Shown one piece after another: positions 21,129 to 31,302 of a DNA stretch of 64,000 bases. Source of the stretch: Cysteiniphilum litorale (GTDB lineage Bacteria > Pseudomonadota > Gammaproteobacteria > Francisellales > Francisellaceae). The notes beneath the pieces are model-generated. The model was not told the DNA's origin, did no database searches, and saw only the letters and a program-made list of their open reading frames with translations. The stretch covers positions 23,310 through 87,309 of the forward strand of contig NZ_QLIQ01000010.1 in the NCBI RefSeq assembly GCF_003428165.1. The letters are read 5' to 3'. The translations under genes and the position numbers were made by a program. Each line of letters opens with the position of its first letter. Position 1 is the first letter of the stretch.

Positions 21129-22239
21129 AACATGGCAGCTTAATGCATTATTGCTGCTTTGCTGCTTAATTTTTTCAGGTATTGCTTTTACCTTATACTC
21201 TGCTTTTATCATTCAAAAAGTTGCTTTGCACGATGTTTATTACAATAGCCGCCTGTACACATCCACCTATCACTTTTTACTGGTGAGTTTGTTTTCACTG
21301 GGCTTTTTCTTGCTGCCTTTTTTAAATATCTTCTCACGTAGCTTTAACCATAGGCGGCTACTCACGATTTGCCTTGCAGTACAATTTATCTCAATACTTA
21401 TACTTTATTATCACTTCAACTTTATGAGTCTTTTGTTCTCTGTCGTATCGATGTCCTTAACAAATATTATCTTTGTGCTGATCATCTTAAATTTATGGGC
21501 AATAACCCCTGCTAAATATCGTTTTTTTGTCATCTCAATCAGCTACGCAATTAAAACGGCTATTCTGACGGCTTTTTTTAATGCCACCTATAGCTACCAT
21601 CAAACCATTGATAATCCTTACTTTCTATTGGTTTGCACTATTTTTATTATTATCAGTGCTACTTCCTTATTATTTTGCAGCTTAAATATTCAAAAAAAAG
21701 TAGCATATCATAGCTATACCGATCATTTATTTATCAATATCTTTTATCTTATGCGTCACTCGCGTGTTTTTTTCAAAACCACCGCAATTGCGATTATTAT
21801 CACGGTAGTCTCTATTTATTTAGATAAAATAAAATTTCAGGCACTTGTACATTATAGCGATTACTTAACACCTAGTTTGTTTTTAAAAACAGCCCCAATT
21901 AACCTCTTACTAGCAGCGATTATTTGCTATATCGCCAGTATCAAGAGGCTCAAAACTCAGCTTGCCAGCTTACTTATTGTGATCTTTTGTGTTAGTTCTA
22001 TTAGTTTGCTCACCATGCTGTATTTAAGTAGCAATATCAGTATTAATTTATTTTTTAGCTCATTATTTATTACTGATCAAGCCATTGGCTTTCTTGCCTA
22101 TGCTTTTATTATTGGCATTTGTATCGATAAATTACTCAATGAGTTCAAGCGCAGTCAAGTGTTTGCCTTTAGCGTCTTTTATGTCCTCACCGGTGTGATG
22201 GTGTGGACGATTCTACAGATCTTAAATGCAGTATTTTAG
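21109..22239 (+). CDS. MFS-like polytopic membrane protein
   Basis: A protein of about 376 residues with some ten to twelve hydrophobic segments and no sizeable soluble domain, resembling a short major-facilitator fold but lacking a signature that fixes a family. I place the start at 21109 because GGAGG lies 5 bases upstream; the frame is open to an ATG at 21088. It overlaps the kinase gene by 20 bp, indicating translational coupling. Its product may be the target or an accessory sensor of that two-component system. The frame is very AT-rich. Confidence 0.75.
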   Translation: MFRLLSKTWQLNALLLLCCLIFSGIAFTLYSAFIIQKVALHDVYYNSRLYTSTYHFLLVSLFSLGFFLLPFLNIFSRSFNHRRLLTICLAVQFISILILYYHFNFMSLLFSVVSMSLTNIIFVLIILNLWAITPAKYRFFVISISYAIKTAILTAFFNATYSYHQTIDNPYFLLVCTIFIIISATSLLFCSLNIQKKVAYHSYTDHLFINIFYLMRHSRVFFKTTAIAIIITVVSIYLDKIKFQALVHYSDYLTPSLFLKTAPINLLLAAIICYIASIKRLKTQLASLLIVIFCVSSISLLTMLYLSSNISINLFFSSLFITDQAIGFLAYAFIIGICIDKLLNEFKRSQVFAFSVFYVLTGVMVWTILQILNAVF

Positions 22240-22395
22240 GACGTATATACTCAAGCTACACACTTGCTCCGCTTCGCAAGCTTAGCACTCCTCTGGCAAT
22301 GGATAGGTTTGTTACCTCTCTCCTCGCGGGATTGCTCGTACAGCTCAATTGTGCGGGTGAGGGGTAATTTAAACTTAACTTAGTTTGTTTGATTA
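22240..22395. other. Convergent spacer with degenerate inverted-repeat sequence
   Basis: The 156-bp region between the MFS-like gene and the antiporter gene contains a GC-rich stretch at about 22300-22370 bounded by TTACCTCTCTCC and GGTGAGGGGTAA, imperfect inverted ends. Its composition differs from the surrounding AT-rich DNA and resembles a decayed repeat. It may end transcription from both sides. Confidence 0.4.
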
Positions 22396-24264
22396 CTATT
22401 CTTCATCGCTCTCAGCCACCCAATTCTCAGGTGGCATCAGGTAAACGACGCGCCAACCTGCTTCAGGCGTGTATTGGCTATCAGGAGAAACGACGTGAAT
22501 TTGTGATTTTTTATTGATATAAAATAATGGAATTGCCTGTTGATTGAGGGATAAAAACTGCTCCCAATTAAACTCATTACTAATGGTTGTCGTTTTAACT
22601 TGTCCGCCTTGTTTGATAATACTTCTTAATGTTTGGTAAGACAGATCTTTACTAAACAAGCGCTTTGCGTATTTTTTAGTAAGATACGTGAGCTTAGAAT
22701 TTGCTTTGTTTTGCGCTGTTGGCAAGACAAATACAGACGCTCGCCCTTCAAACTCACGATAGTATTTGACTGCTGCCAAAGTATTCATCTGCTCACTGGA
22801 AGAGCAACCAAGCATTCGCCCAATGCCCACCAGATTCAAATGCCAATCAGCATGCTCTGATACGGAGCTGCCATAATAACAGGTCAAGCCTTGCAAACGA
22901 CACGCCTGAACACTACGCCAACTAGTATCAGCAAGTACGACATGGACATCGTTATTATGAAGCTCCTTAGCAATGCTTCGAGCTAAAGTATTACCACCAA
23001 TGACTAAAAAACCGCGTGGCTCGGGTGCCGATGCATGTAATATTTTTGCCAAAAATGGCGACGTGAGACTCTGGATAATCACGGTACCCAAGATAATCAT
23101 AAAGACAATAAGAACGAGTAGCTCCCCCTCTTGTGGCAAGCCCAAATTTTCAATGACCTTGATTGAGAATAATGCAGCCACGGCAGCGGCAACAATCCCG
23201 CGAGGTGCGATCCACCCCACCATCACACGTTCACGCCAATTAAGCTCACTGCCTAAAGTTGAGAAGCCCGCAGCAATTGGTCTGACAATAAATTGCAATA
23301 TCAGCACCAACACAATGGCTTTCCACCATACGGCTTCTAAGTACTCAAAACTAACATTCGCACCTAAAATGATAAATAAACTTGATATTAAGATAAGGCT
23401 TAAGGATTCTTTAAAATCAAGAATTTCCTCAATATGGGCATTAGGCATGTTACCGACGATAATCCCCATAATAGTGACAATCAAAAGCCCGCCACCTTCA
23501 ACAATATGCTCAGCAATCACAAAGCTGGTAATCACAAATGACAGCACAAACATATTATTTAAATAGCTTGGCACCCATTGTTTTTTAAGCACAGTACCCA
23601 AAAGAAACCCAGCAACCAATCCGCCGATACCACCAACGAGGAATACTAATAAAATATGCACGGTGATATGCCAAAAGGCATTGTATTGTGAAGCAGTAAT
23701 CGCGGTAAAAACAATCACAGCTAACAGCGCACCAATCGGGTCAACCAACATCCCTTCCCAACGGATGATATTGGCAAGTTTCTCTGTTGGGCGCACACTA
23801 CGCAAAATCGGCACAACAACCGTAGGACCACTGACTGAAGATATTGCACCAATAAGAGCTGCAACTTTCCATGAAATATCAAAGAGGTAGTGCACTAAAA
23901 AAGTCGTTAAAATCGCGGTAATCAAAAGCCCAATGGTCACAATATTTCTTACTGTTCCACCCAAGCCTTTGATTTCTCTGAACTTCAAGCTCATACAGCC
24001 TTCAAAAAGAATAATTGCCACACAAATTGAAACAATCGGGTATAGCATATCCTTAAAAACAAGTGTCGGACGCAAGAACTGGTAATGATCACCCAAAACT
24101 AATTGACTGACAGGTCCTAACAAAATCCCGACAATCAATAAAAATAAAATTGCCGGCAGACGCAAACGCCACGCCAACCATTGACAAGCAAAGCCCAATA
24201 ATAAAATAACCATTAACACAATAGGGATATAGGTTGTTGAGGCAAAAAAGTTACTAACTTCCAC
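22396..24264 (-). CDS. CPA1 (NhaP-type) Na+/H+ antiporter with C-terminal RCK/TrkA-N domain
   Basis: A cation/proton antiporter of about 622 residues. The N-terminal two-thirds holds 12-13 membrane helices of the Na_H_Exchanger family, with LFEGCMSLKFREIKGLGG and SVSGPTVVVPILRSVRPTEK visible. From about residue 425 a Rossmann-type TrkA-N domain starts with RGFLVIGGNTLARSIAKEL, suggesting control by a bound nucleotide. I prefer the GTG at 24264, preceded by AAGGAAG; the open frame extends to an ATG at 24339, adding 25 atypical residues. Role: pH and Na+/K+ homeostasis. Confidence 0.9.
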   Translation of the reverse strand: MEVSNFFASTTYIPIVLMVILLLGFACQWLAWRLRLPAILFLLIVGILLGPVSQLVLGDHYQFLRPTLVFKDMLYPIVSICVAIILFEGCMSLKFREIKGLGGTVRNIVTIGLLITAILTTFLVHYLFDISWKVAALIGAISSVSGPTVVVPILRSVRPTEKLANIIRWEGMLVDPIGALLAVIVFTAITASQYNAFWHITVHILLVFLVGGIGGLVAGFLLGTVLKKQWVPSYLNNMFVLSFVITSFVIAEHIVEGGGLLIVTIMGIIVGNMPNAHIEEILDFKESLSLILISSLFIILGANVSFEYLEAVWWKAIVLVLILQFIVRPIAAGFSTLGSELNWRERVMVGWIAPRGIVAAAVAALFSIKVIENLGLPQEGELLVLIVFMIILGTVIIQSLTSPFLAKILHASAPEPRGFLVIGGNTLARSIAKELHNNDVHVVLADTSWRSVQACRLQGLTCYYGSSVSEHADWHLNLVGIGRMLGCSSSEQMNTLAAVKYYREFEGRASVFVLPTAQNKANSKLTYLTKKYAKRLFSKDLSYQTLRSIIKQGGQVKTTTISNEFNWEQFLSLNQQAIPLFYINKKSQIHVVSPDSQYTPEAGWRVVYLMPPENWVAESDEE

Positions 24265-24363
24265 GTAGGTCGTCTTCCTTGTTGGTTTAATTCCGGATAA
24301 TTGTAGCAAACAACTTGATAAGCGAAAGTACTTTTTCACCGTCTTTGATTATCGAATAGCTAT

Positions 24364-24393
24364 AGATACCCACGTGCTAGTCCGTGAGTATCT
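24364..24393 (-). terminator. Hairpin at the end of the serine-protease gene
   Basis: AGATACTCACG and CGTGGGTATCT pair (one G-U) in the minus-strand transcript, starting at the protease stop codon. On the plus strand the same stem is followed by ATTTTTG, so it may act from either direction. The U-tract on the minus side is weak. Confidence 0.45.
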
Positions 24394-26017
24394 ATTTTTG
24401 ATTAAAGAACGAGTACAGATTATATATATCTCCAACTTCTTCTTTATTAGGGAAAGTAAATCCCTTAAATAATGAGCTTAGAGTTTGACCATCACTTTCA
24501 ATACTGGCATTTCTAAGATCTATCTTAGTATATCTGCCATTTGATTGTATATAGTATACATAATTTTCATTGCCAAAATTAACCATTTGATCATCTATGA
24601 TGGCACAATTAGTAGTGTGTGAACCCAAGAACGATTTTAGTGCCAAATTCAAAACATAATCTTGGTTACTTTTAATAGAAAAGTTATTTCCATCATAGGT
24701 ATAATCTGAGACATTTATTGATGAATTATTGCAAGAGTCAGTCATATCTACAGACACGTAAATGCTACCTAAAGGATAACTAAAAGTTACATCACTATGA
24801 TTGTATTGCGGGCGTTCATCATTGCTGTTTGTCACTATATCTGGATAGTCTATTAAAGATGAAGTAATCTCGTGTGTTTTTTCATTATAGATGTAATTTA
24901 CAGGTTTATTTGATTTTGGATCTGTAGTATGAATTAATAAATAATTTTCCCCTTGGTATATATGAGTAATCATTTTATCTAAAATACCTTTAAATAAATC
25001 ATGAGTGTAGCCAACATCTGATACAGTCTTATTATTAAAATCAATACTTATATAATAAGGACCGTATAATAAATATGTTTTTTTATCGATAGTATTATAA
25101 AAACTTATTAGTTTCATTGTCCCCGGTAATGCATAAGTGGCAGCAGAATCATCCACAAATTGTTGCGCATCATTCTGAGTAGGAAATCTTTTCATTAATT
25201 CATATTTAATCCAACTTAATTTATTCGAGATACGTGCAAAATCTCCTGATGAGTGAGTTACAGCTGAAAGTTTGTCATAATCTTTACCAATTAACAAAGC
25301 AGAACCAGAATCTCCAGGTTGGCTTGAGCCATTAACCTGTGAAACCTCTACGCTATTTGGAGACGCATACACTACAGGATTAATCACCTGCCATAAGCCT
25401 TGTGCTGACGACGAATCACTTGAAGAATGACCAAGCTGCATAGTATTGTCACCTTGTGATAGATTCGTATCATAAAAGTATGAAGACAACCCAATACTTT
25501 CCTGCTTTGACAGGCTTAATAAGAATTTATCTAATGCACTTTGACCATATATCGACGAACCATCAGAGGAATACCGGACAGTATACGGACTATAATGAAC
25601 CATATTTTTAAGCTGATCTTCTGTTGGGATAAATATTATCCCAACATCATCATTTTTTTCAGTAGAATAGTTACTCCATTTAGAGGATAAATCATAACTT
25701 TGAGTAGGATCGGCATAATATGTAGATATCATAAAATATGCTCCTGGATTATCACTATTTGGGTAGTATATTTTATAGTCATCTATGACTTGATCAGGGT
25801 GATTATCACTCCTAAGGCAATGACTAGCAGTTAATATGGCATGTTTGCTAATGAAACTCCCACTACAAGTTCCTAATAATGTACTAGGAAGCATTGTATA
25901 TACTTCAACTGCCCATGCTTTAGTATTTTCTTCTACCTTTTTAACACCCGTACCTGTTAATGCAAAAGATAGTACAGGAAAAGATAAGGCACACGATAGT
26001 AAAGATAATTTTTTCAT
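24392..26017 (-). CDS. Secreted trypsin-like serine protease
   Basis: A 541-residue exported protein. The signal peptide MKKLSLLSCALSFPVLSFAL is preceded by GGAG at 7-base spacing, fixing the start at 26017 rather than an upstream in-frame codon. The protease domain carries the triad His66 (LTASHCL), Asp124 (DDVGIIF) and Ser237 (GDSGSALL). The C-terminal 280 residues are unrecognised, rich in Asn, Ser, Tyr and Asp, and look like beta-rich repeats. Likely acts in the periplasm or outside the cell. It is monocistronic; direct ATATGT-type repeats lie about 170 bp upstream. Confidence 0.88.
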   Translation of the reverse strand: MKKLSLLSCALSFPVLSFALTGTGVKKVEENTKAWAVEVYTMLPSTLLGTCSGSFISKHAILTASHCLRSDNHPDQVIDDYKIYYPNSDNPGAYFMISTYYADPTQSYDLSSKWSNYSTEKNDDVGIIFIPTEDQLKNMVHYSPYTVRYSSDGSSIYGQSALDKFLLSLSKQESIGLSSYFYDTNLSQGDNTMQLGHSSSDSSSAQGLWQVINPVVYASPNSVEVSQVNGSSQPGDSGSALLIGKDYDKLSAVTHSSGDFARISNKLSWIKYELMKRFPTQNDAQQFVDDSAATYALPGTMKLISFYNTIDKKTYLLYGPYYISIDFNNKTVSDVGYTHDLFKGILDKMITHIYQGENYLLIHTTDPKSNKPVNYIYNEKTHEITSSLIDYPDIVTNSNDERPQYNHSDVTFSYPLGSIYVSVDMTDSCNNSSINVSDYTYDGNNFSIKSNQDYVLNLALKSFLGSHTTNCAIIDDQMVNFGNENYVYYIQSNGRYTKIDLRNASIESDGQTLSSLFKGFTFPNKEEVGDIYNLYSFFNQK

Positions 26018-26419
26018 TCTTTCACTCCATTTTGGCATATTAACCTTTAATTGAACTGACAATCGATAGATTTAAGGAAATTTCAGAACCAGTTATTTGT
26101 TTTAATATGACGCATAACAACATCGCTACATTTACTCGCCCCGTGAGACACCCCCAAAAACTATACAAGCATAGATACTAACAAAACAATATGTAGATAG
26201 TATGTATATAAAATTAATAACCATATTTAAATGATAAAACTTTCACTGAGAGCTAGAAAGCTGTTCAAGAACGAAGTGACCTCCCCCATACCATGATCTC
26301 TACAATGTAGGCTTCTAGGTGATAGAATTGCAGGAAACAACCAGGATTATTAGCAAAATTGAATCAGCCGAAAGGGTGTAAAGTTCATGGTTTATGTGCG
26401 ATATATGGAGACAATACCC
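26018..26419. other. Intergenic region upstream of the protease gene
   Basis: About 400 bp between the protease start and the end of cyoE. It holds the protease promoter region and, at 26189-26214, ATATGT and GTATGT 11 bp apart followed by TATAAAAT, the same composite seen at 46132-46161 and 50035-50080. No gene is apparent. Confidence 0.5.
26189..26214. promoter_or_regulatory. Tandem RTATGT direct repeats, possible response-regulator site
   Basis: ATATGT at 26189 and GTATGT at 26200 are one helical turn apart and are followed by TATAAAAT (26207-26214). The motif recurs near two other envelope or regulatory genes in this window. OmpR/PhoB-type regulators bind such direct repeats, but the link is inferred. 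Confidence 0.4.
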
Positions 26420-26447
26420 GTAGGGGTAATTCATGAATTACCCCTAC
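26420..26447. repeat. Perfect 28-bp palindrome at the end of cyoE
   Basis: GTAGGGGTAATTCA is followed directly by its reverse complement. The cyoE stop codon (complement of 26444-26446) lies inside it. It resembles the GTAGGGGCGTA hairpin at 57829-57853 and may be a member of a small dispersed palindrome family or a terminator for the cyo operon. Confidence 0.8.
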
Positions 26448-27280
26448 ACTGCCATAAAAATACTCAACAAGGTAATACTGACAATAGAAAATATAAACAT
26501 CTTGCGCGCCCAATGTGCCTTATCTTCAGCATTAAACCCTTTAATACTCAACGCAATCCATGCAATCCCTAAGATAAAGGCAACAGCTAAATACAACAAA
26601 TGGACATGTGCAACCACTGCTAACATTAATGTCGCAATAACATATAACACAACAAAAATAAGCGCATTAACTTGGGTGTATAGCATACTGCGCTTAAGCG
26701 GTAAGACAGGGATATTCGCTGCGGCATAATCATCCTTGCGATAAATTGCAATCGCAAAGAAGTGTGGCATTTGCCAGCAGACTAAAATAATAAATAGCGT
26801 CAATGCGACTGCATCAAATCGATTGGTCACTGCGGTATAGCCAATCACTGGCGGAACAGCACCAGAAATAGCACCAACCACTGTGCCAAAAATTGAGCTT
26901 CTCTTAAACCATAATGTATAAGCCACGACATAGGCAAATAAGCCAATGGCGGCAATAATTACCGTTAGGTTATTTGTTCCTAGATACAATGCGACAAAAC
27001 CAACAATGCCTAAGATAAATGAATAACTTACAGCAAAACGTAACGATACTAAACCACAAGCAGATGGTCGCTTTTGTGTACGCTTCATGAGCTGATCAAT
27101 ATCGCGATCGATATAGTTATTCAAAACACAGCCACAAGCAATAACAAATGCCATACCAATGAGCGCACTTAAAAAAACGACCCAAGAAAAATTACCTTGT
27201 ACCGCAACAAAAAAGCCACCGCACAAGGTAACGATATTACCGAAAATAATTCCCGGCTTGATAAGTTTAATGAGTTTCAT
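26444..27280 (-). CDS. cyoE: Protoheme IX farnesyltransferase (heme O synthase)
   Basis: Attaches a farnesyl group to heme b to make heme O for the bo3 oxidase. The 278-residue membrane protein belongs to the UbiA family, with the prenyl-diphosphate site NYIDRDIDQLMKRTQKRP near residue 70 and a second aspartate-rich region. The open frame reaches 27328, but the ATG at 27280 (MKLIKLIKPG) fits the family N-terminus and avoids overlap with cyoD. It is the last gene of the cyo operon. Confidence 0.93.
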   Translation of the reverse strand: MKLIKLIKPGIIFGNIVTLCGGFFVAVQGNFSWVVFLSALIGMAFVIACGCVLNNYIDRDIDQLMKRTQKRPSACGLVSLRFAVSYSFILGIVGFVALYLGTNNLTVIIAAIGLFAYVVAYTLWFKRSSIFGTVVGAISGAVPPVIGYTAVTNRFDAVALTLFIILVCWQMPHFFAIAIYRKDDYAAANIPVLPLKRSMLYTQVNALIFVVLYVIATLMLAVVAHVHLLYLAVAFILGIAWIALSIKGFNAEDKAHWARKMFIFSIVSITLLSIFMAV

Positions 27281-27285
27281 TAACG

Positions 27286-27624
27286 TTACATGACCATCAT
27301 CATGCTGTAAAGATTGAACATAATCCATAACGTACCGATAACTAGAATTAATACAACAATCACTGCAAATATGAAGCTAATCATATTCCAGCGTGCTTTT
27401 GAGTCTGTACTTAAGTGCAAAAAGAATACTAACTGCACATACAATTGGATAAGTGCCAAAATCGCTACCGAGATATACAGCCCAACTGGAGAGAAGACTT
27501 TAAACCCAACTAAGCTAAATGCGATAACGGTAATAATGATCGATAACACAAACCCAGTGATATAAGTTTTGTGCGTGCCATATGCCGCACCCGTTTCGTG
27601 ATCGTATAAATGTTCGCCTGCCAT
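27286..27624 (-). CDS. cyoD: Cytochrome bo3 ubiquinol oxidase subunit IV
   Basis: A 112-residue, three-helix accessory subunit that stabilises the CuB site during assembly. The opening HETGAAYGTHKTYITGFVLS matches the family (GxHGSxKxYxxGFxLS-like), and the last helices contain LVFFLHLST. It lies one base after cyoC and just before cyoE. Confidence 0.93.
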   Translation of the reverse strand: MAGEHLYDHETGAAYGTHKTYITGFVLSIIITVIAFSLVGFKVFSPVGLYISVAILALIQLYVQLVFFLHLSTDSKARWNMISFIFAVIVVLILVIGTLWIMFNLYSMMMVM

Positions 27625-27625
27625 A

Positions 27626-28231
27626 TTAGATTGCTCCCATTAAGTAGACAACTGAGAATACAAAAATCCACACGATATCCAAAAAGTGCCAGAACAAACC
27701 TAAGTAGGTTAGCTTTGTTTTGCTCATTGGCGTGATACCATGCTTACGGATTTGAAAAATCATACTCACAATCCAGATTAAACCAATGCTTACATGCAAA
27801 CCGTGCGTTCCAACTAAGGTGAAGAACGACGATAAAAATGCACTTGTCGCCCAAGTATGACCTTCCATATATAAGTGATGGAATTCATACAGCTCCATAA
27901 TGATAAATCCTAGACCAAATAGGAATGTCACCCATAGCCAACCCGTAATCACTTTGATGTTACCTGAGTTGCGCGATAGCATTGCCAAGCCAAAGGTAAA
28001 GCTACTGATCAATAAGAGCATGGTTTCAATAAATACAAATGGTAAGCTAAATAACTCTTTGGCACTAGGGCCACCAAATGTATGGGTGTGAAATACCGCG
28101 TATACTGCAAACAAAGTCGCAAATAATACGCAGTCACTCATAATATAAATCCAAAAACCAAATACGCTTTTGGAACCATCATAGTGGTGGTGATGTTCAC
28201 CGTGATGGTTTTCTACTGCTGTAGTACTCAT
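27626..28231 (-). CDS. cyoC: Cytochrome bo3 ubiquinol oxidase subunit III
   Basis: A 201-residue five-helix subunit [24 protein letters not shown] near residue 24 and [13 protein letters not shown] near residue 140 are conserved in the family. A His-rich N-terminus (HHGEHHHH) is present. It overlaps the cyoB stop by 4 bp, indicating translational coupling. Confidence 0.95.
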   Translation of the reverse strand: MSTTAVENHHGEHHHHYDGSKSVFGFWIYIMSDCVLFATLFAVYAVFHTHTFGGPSAKELFSLPFVFIETMLLLISSFTFGLAMLSRNSGNIKVITGWLWVTFLFGLGFIIMELYEFHHLYMEGHTWATSAFLSSFFTLVGTHGLHVSIGLIWIVSMIFQIRKHGITPMSKTKLTYLGLFWHFLDIVWIFVFSVVYLMGAI

Positions 28232-30258
28232 GCGCCCACCTTCTTCATTTTTTCAATTTCAGCTTCAATTTCTTCAACTTCTTTTGCTTTCACATAGTAG
28301 TCGATATCGTAATTAAACGAACGTGAAATCACGGAAGCAAGAATACCTAACAACCCAACGCCAGCTAACCACCAGATATGCCAAACCATAGCAAATCCAA
28401 AAGCCAAGCTAAACGCACCGATAATAAAGGCAACACCGGTATTGCGCGGCATATGGATATTTTCATATGGGCGCTTTTCAGCTTCAGGGCGATTCTCGAT
28501 ATTTAAGCCCTTTTTTTTGTGCTCCCAAAAGCCATCTAATGAATCAACCACAGGATCATGCGCAAAGTTATAAAAAGGTGCAGGAGATGCTGTTGCCCAC
28601 TCTAGTGTACGTCCATCCCAAGGATCACCTGTTAAGTCACGGTTTTTATGACGATCTTTGATACTTACAATAATCTGAATGATTTGCAACAACACACCAA
28701 TAGCAATCAGCATTGAACCAACCCAAGCCACAATCAACCATGGTTGGAATCCAGTTGACGCATCATAATGATATAAACGGCGAGTCATACCAATAGCACC
28801 TAAATAGTAAAGCGGCATAAAGGCAACAAAGAAGCCAACAATCCAGAACCAAAATGACCATTTACCTAAGCGCTCGTTAAGCTTAAAGCCAAACATTTTA
28901 GGGAACCAATAGATAAGTCCGGCAAAATAACCAAACACAACACCACCAATAATGACATTATGGAAATGCGCAATCAAGAATACACTGTTATGCATCTGGA
29001 AATCAACACCTGGCACGGATAGCAATACACCGGTCATACCACCAATGGTAAATGTTACCAAAAAGCCCATTAACCAGTACATTGGTGTGGTAAAGGTGAT
29101 GCGTCCGCGGAACATAGTAAACAGCCAGTTAAAGATCTTAACCCCTGTTGGAATCGCAATCACCATTGTCATAATACCGAAAAAGGCATTCACATTGGCG
29201 CCCGCCCCCATCGTGAAGAAGTGATGCAGCCATACCGAGAAGGCAAGAATCGTAATAACAATACTTGCGCCAACCATAGTGGCATAACCAAATAGCTTCT
29301 TTTTAGAGAATACTGAAACAACTTCTGAGAAAATACCAAAGGCTGGCAGAATCAAAATATAAACTTCAGGGTGTCCCCAGATCCAGATCAAATTAACATA
29401 CATCATTTGATCACCGCCACCACTGACAGTAAAGAAATTTGTACCTATATAACGATCTAAAGTCAATAATGCTAACGTCACCGTTAAAACTGGAAATGCC
29501 GCAATGACCAAAATAACAGAACAAAGTGATGTCCACGTAAATACCGGCATCTTCATTAATGTCATGCCTTTACAACGCATTTTAATGATGGTGACAAAGA
29601 AGTTAACACCCGTCATCAAGGATCCTATACCGGATATCTGCAGTGCCCATATCCAGTAATCAACCCCGACCCCGGGGCTAAAAGCGGTCTCCGAATAAGG
29701 TGGATAAGCCAACCAACCTGTATGCGCAAAATCGCCGATTAATAGCGACATATTAACCAAAACCACACCAACTACAAAAAGCCAAAAGCTTAATGAATTA
29801 AGATATGGGAATGCCACATCGCGTGCGCCAATTTGCAAAGGAATTGCAATATTCATCAAACCAAACATCAATGGCATTGCCACAAAGAAAATCATAATCA
29901 CACCGTGAGCGGTAAAGATCTGATCAAAATGCTGTGGAATCAAATAACCAGTGCTGTCACCTGATGCTAAGGCTTGCTGCGTACGCATCATTGCCGCATC
30001 GACAAAACCACGAAATAGCATAACGAGCGCGACAATGATATACATAATACCAATTTTTTTATGGTCTACTGTCGTGAACCATTCACGCCATAAGTAGCCC
30101 CATTTTTTGAAGTAGGTCAAACCGCCTACCAATAATAACCCACCAACAACAATAAAGATAAACATTCCAAGAATGATTAACTGCTGGCTTACGGGTTCCC
30201 ACAAATACGGGAAGGCTGTGTGTGGATCACTCAGTCTTCCAATCAATGCTTCTAACAT
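28228..30258 (-). CDS. cyoB: Cytochrome bo3 ubiquinol oxidase subunit I
   Basis: The 676-residue catalytic heme-copper subunit. The His ligands of the CuB and heme sites lie in [15 protein letters not shown] near residue 285, the HHFFTMG motif near residue 335 and [14 protein letters not shown] near residue 420. An N-terminal extension before [12 protein letters not shown] and a C-terminal extra pair of helices are typical of CyoB compared with cytochrome c oxidase subunit I. It reduces O2 with electrons from ubiquinol and pumps protons. Confidence 0.97.
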   Translation of the reverse strand: MLEALIGRLSDPHTAFPYLWEPVSQQLIILGMFIFIVVGGLLLVGGLTYFKKWGYLWREWFTTVDHKKIGIMYIIVALVMLFRGFVDAAMMRTQQALASGDSTGYLIPQHFDQIFTAHGVIMIFFVAMPLMFGLMNIAIPLQIGARDVAFPYLNSLSFWLFVVGVVLVNMSLLIGDFAHTGWLAYPPYSETAFSPGVGVDYWIWALQISGIGSLMTGVNFFVTIIKMRCKGMTLMKMPVFTWTSLCSVILVIAAFPVLTVTLALLTLDRYIGTNFFTVSGGGDQMMYVNLIWIWGHPEVYILILPAFGIFSEVVSVFSKKKLFGYATMVGASIVITILAFSVWLHHFFTMGAGANVNAFFGIMTMVIAIPTGVKIFNWLFTMFRGRITFTTPMYWLMGFLVTFTIGGMTGVLLSVPGVDFQMHNSVFLIAHFHNVIIGGVVFGYFAGLIYWFPKMFGFKLNERLGKWSFWFWIVGFFVAFMPLYYLGAIGMTRRLYHYDASTGFQPWLIVAWVGSMLIAIGVLLQIIQIIVSIKDRHKNRDLTGDPWDGRTLEWATASPAPFYNFAHDPVVDSLDGFWEHKKKGLNIENRPEAEKRPYENIHMPRNTGVAFIIGAFSLAFGFAMVWHIWWLAGVGLLGILASVISRSFNYDIDYYVKAKEVEEIEAEIEKMKKVGA

Positions 30259-30281
30259 ATTCGTTCCCTATTTATTCACAC

Positions 30282-31274
30282 TTAGTGGCTCATTTCTGAC
30301 ATATGATGCATATGTCCCATCATGCCAGGTTTGTAGTTTGGCATCATGTAGTACATAACAATGTCATTAAACAAATTCTTATCGACTTGACCATAATAGG
30401 TCACTGGATTATTAATGGATTGTTTTACCAAATGATCCCAGAAATAATCCCACGTCAGATCTTTCTTAGCCGTTTTCACTTCAGTGACCCACTTATTGAA
30501 ATCAGCTTCAGAGGTAGCATCTGCAAAAAACTGCATATGTGCAAAGCCTTCACCTGTGTAGTTAGCTGAGAAGCCACGATACTCACCTGGATTAGTTGCC
30601 AATAAATGAAGCTTAGTGATCATGCCAGTCATCGCATAAATTTGTCCACCTAGTTGCGGAATAAAGAACGAATTCATAGGTGCTGCTGATGTGATTCTAA
30701 AGTTAATCGGGTGCCGAACAGGAATAACGATTTTATTAACCGTTGCAATATCGTATTGCGGATAAATAAACATCCACTTCCAATCTAATGCCACGACCTC
30801 AATTTCAACAGGAGATTTATCAGATTCCAGTGGCTTATACGGATTAAGCGAATGCGTTGTTATCCAAGTTACAATCCCTAAAATCAGAATAATCACACAT
30901 GGTATTGCCCACCAGACGATCTCAAGTGCTGTGCTGTGCGACCATTCAGGGCGATACTTTGACTTAGTTGCAGAGTCGCGATAACGCCATGCAAACCAAA
31001 ATGTCAAAAAAATCACTGGAATTACCACGATTAACATTAGCAAAATAGCAAATATCAATAGCCTAAGCTCGTGATGTGCAATAGGTCCTTGCGGATCTAA
31101 CACCCCTGAGGAGCACCCCCCAAGCAACACTGCTGGCAATAATACCAACAATGCAACAAACGGCTTAGCTAAAGGCTTTTTGCGCTTTATTTTTCTGCCT
31201 CCAACACCCAATAAAAACAATGGATTACCCATCCTTTTTAGTGTGGATACAAAAAAGTGCAAGTACTTGATCAT
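30282..31274 (-). CDS. cyoA: Cytochrome bo3 ubiquinol oxidase subunit II
   Basis: A 330-residue lipoprotein subunit II. The ATG at 31274 has AAGGAAA just upstream and is preferred over an ORF extension to 31427. The lipobox LGGC places the lipidated Cys at residue 54 after an unusually long basic N-region; a start at Met15 would shorten this. Two membrane helices and a cupredoxin domain follow, including WKWMFIYPQ and NSFFIPQLGGQIYAMTGM. The CuA ligands are absent, as expected in a quinol oxidase. First gene of cyoABCDE. Confidence 0.94.
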   Translation of the reverse strand: MIKYLHFFVSTLKRMGNPLFLLGVGGRKIKRKKPLAKPFVALLVLLPAVLLGGCSSGVLDPQGPIAHHELRLLIFAILLMLIVVIPVIFLTFWFAWRYRDSATKSKYRPEWSHSTALEIVWWAIPCVIILILGIVTWITTHSLNPYKPLESDKSPVEIEVVALDWKWMFIYPQYDIATVNKIVIPVRHPINFRITSAAPMNSFFIPQLGGQIYAMTGMITKLHLLATNPGEYRGFSANYTGEGFAHMQFFADATSEADFNKWVTEVKTAKKDLTWDYFWDHLVKQSINNPVTYYGQVDKNLFNDIVMYYMMPNYKPGMMGHMHHMSEMSH

Positions 31275-31302
31275 ATCGATTTCCTTAGTTCCTTTATATC
31301 TA

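Noticed and set aside
22973..23566. 197-aa plus-strand ORF opposite the antiporter gene
   Set aside because: It lies antisense inside a well-supported conserved gene and has no recognisable domain; a shadow frame.
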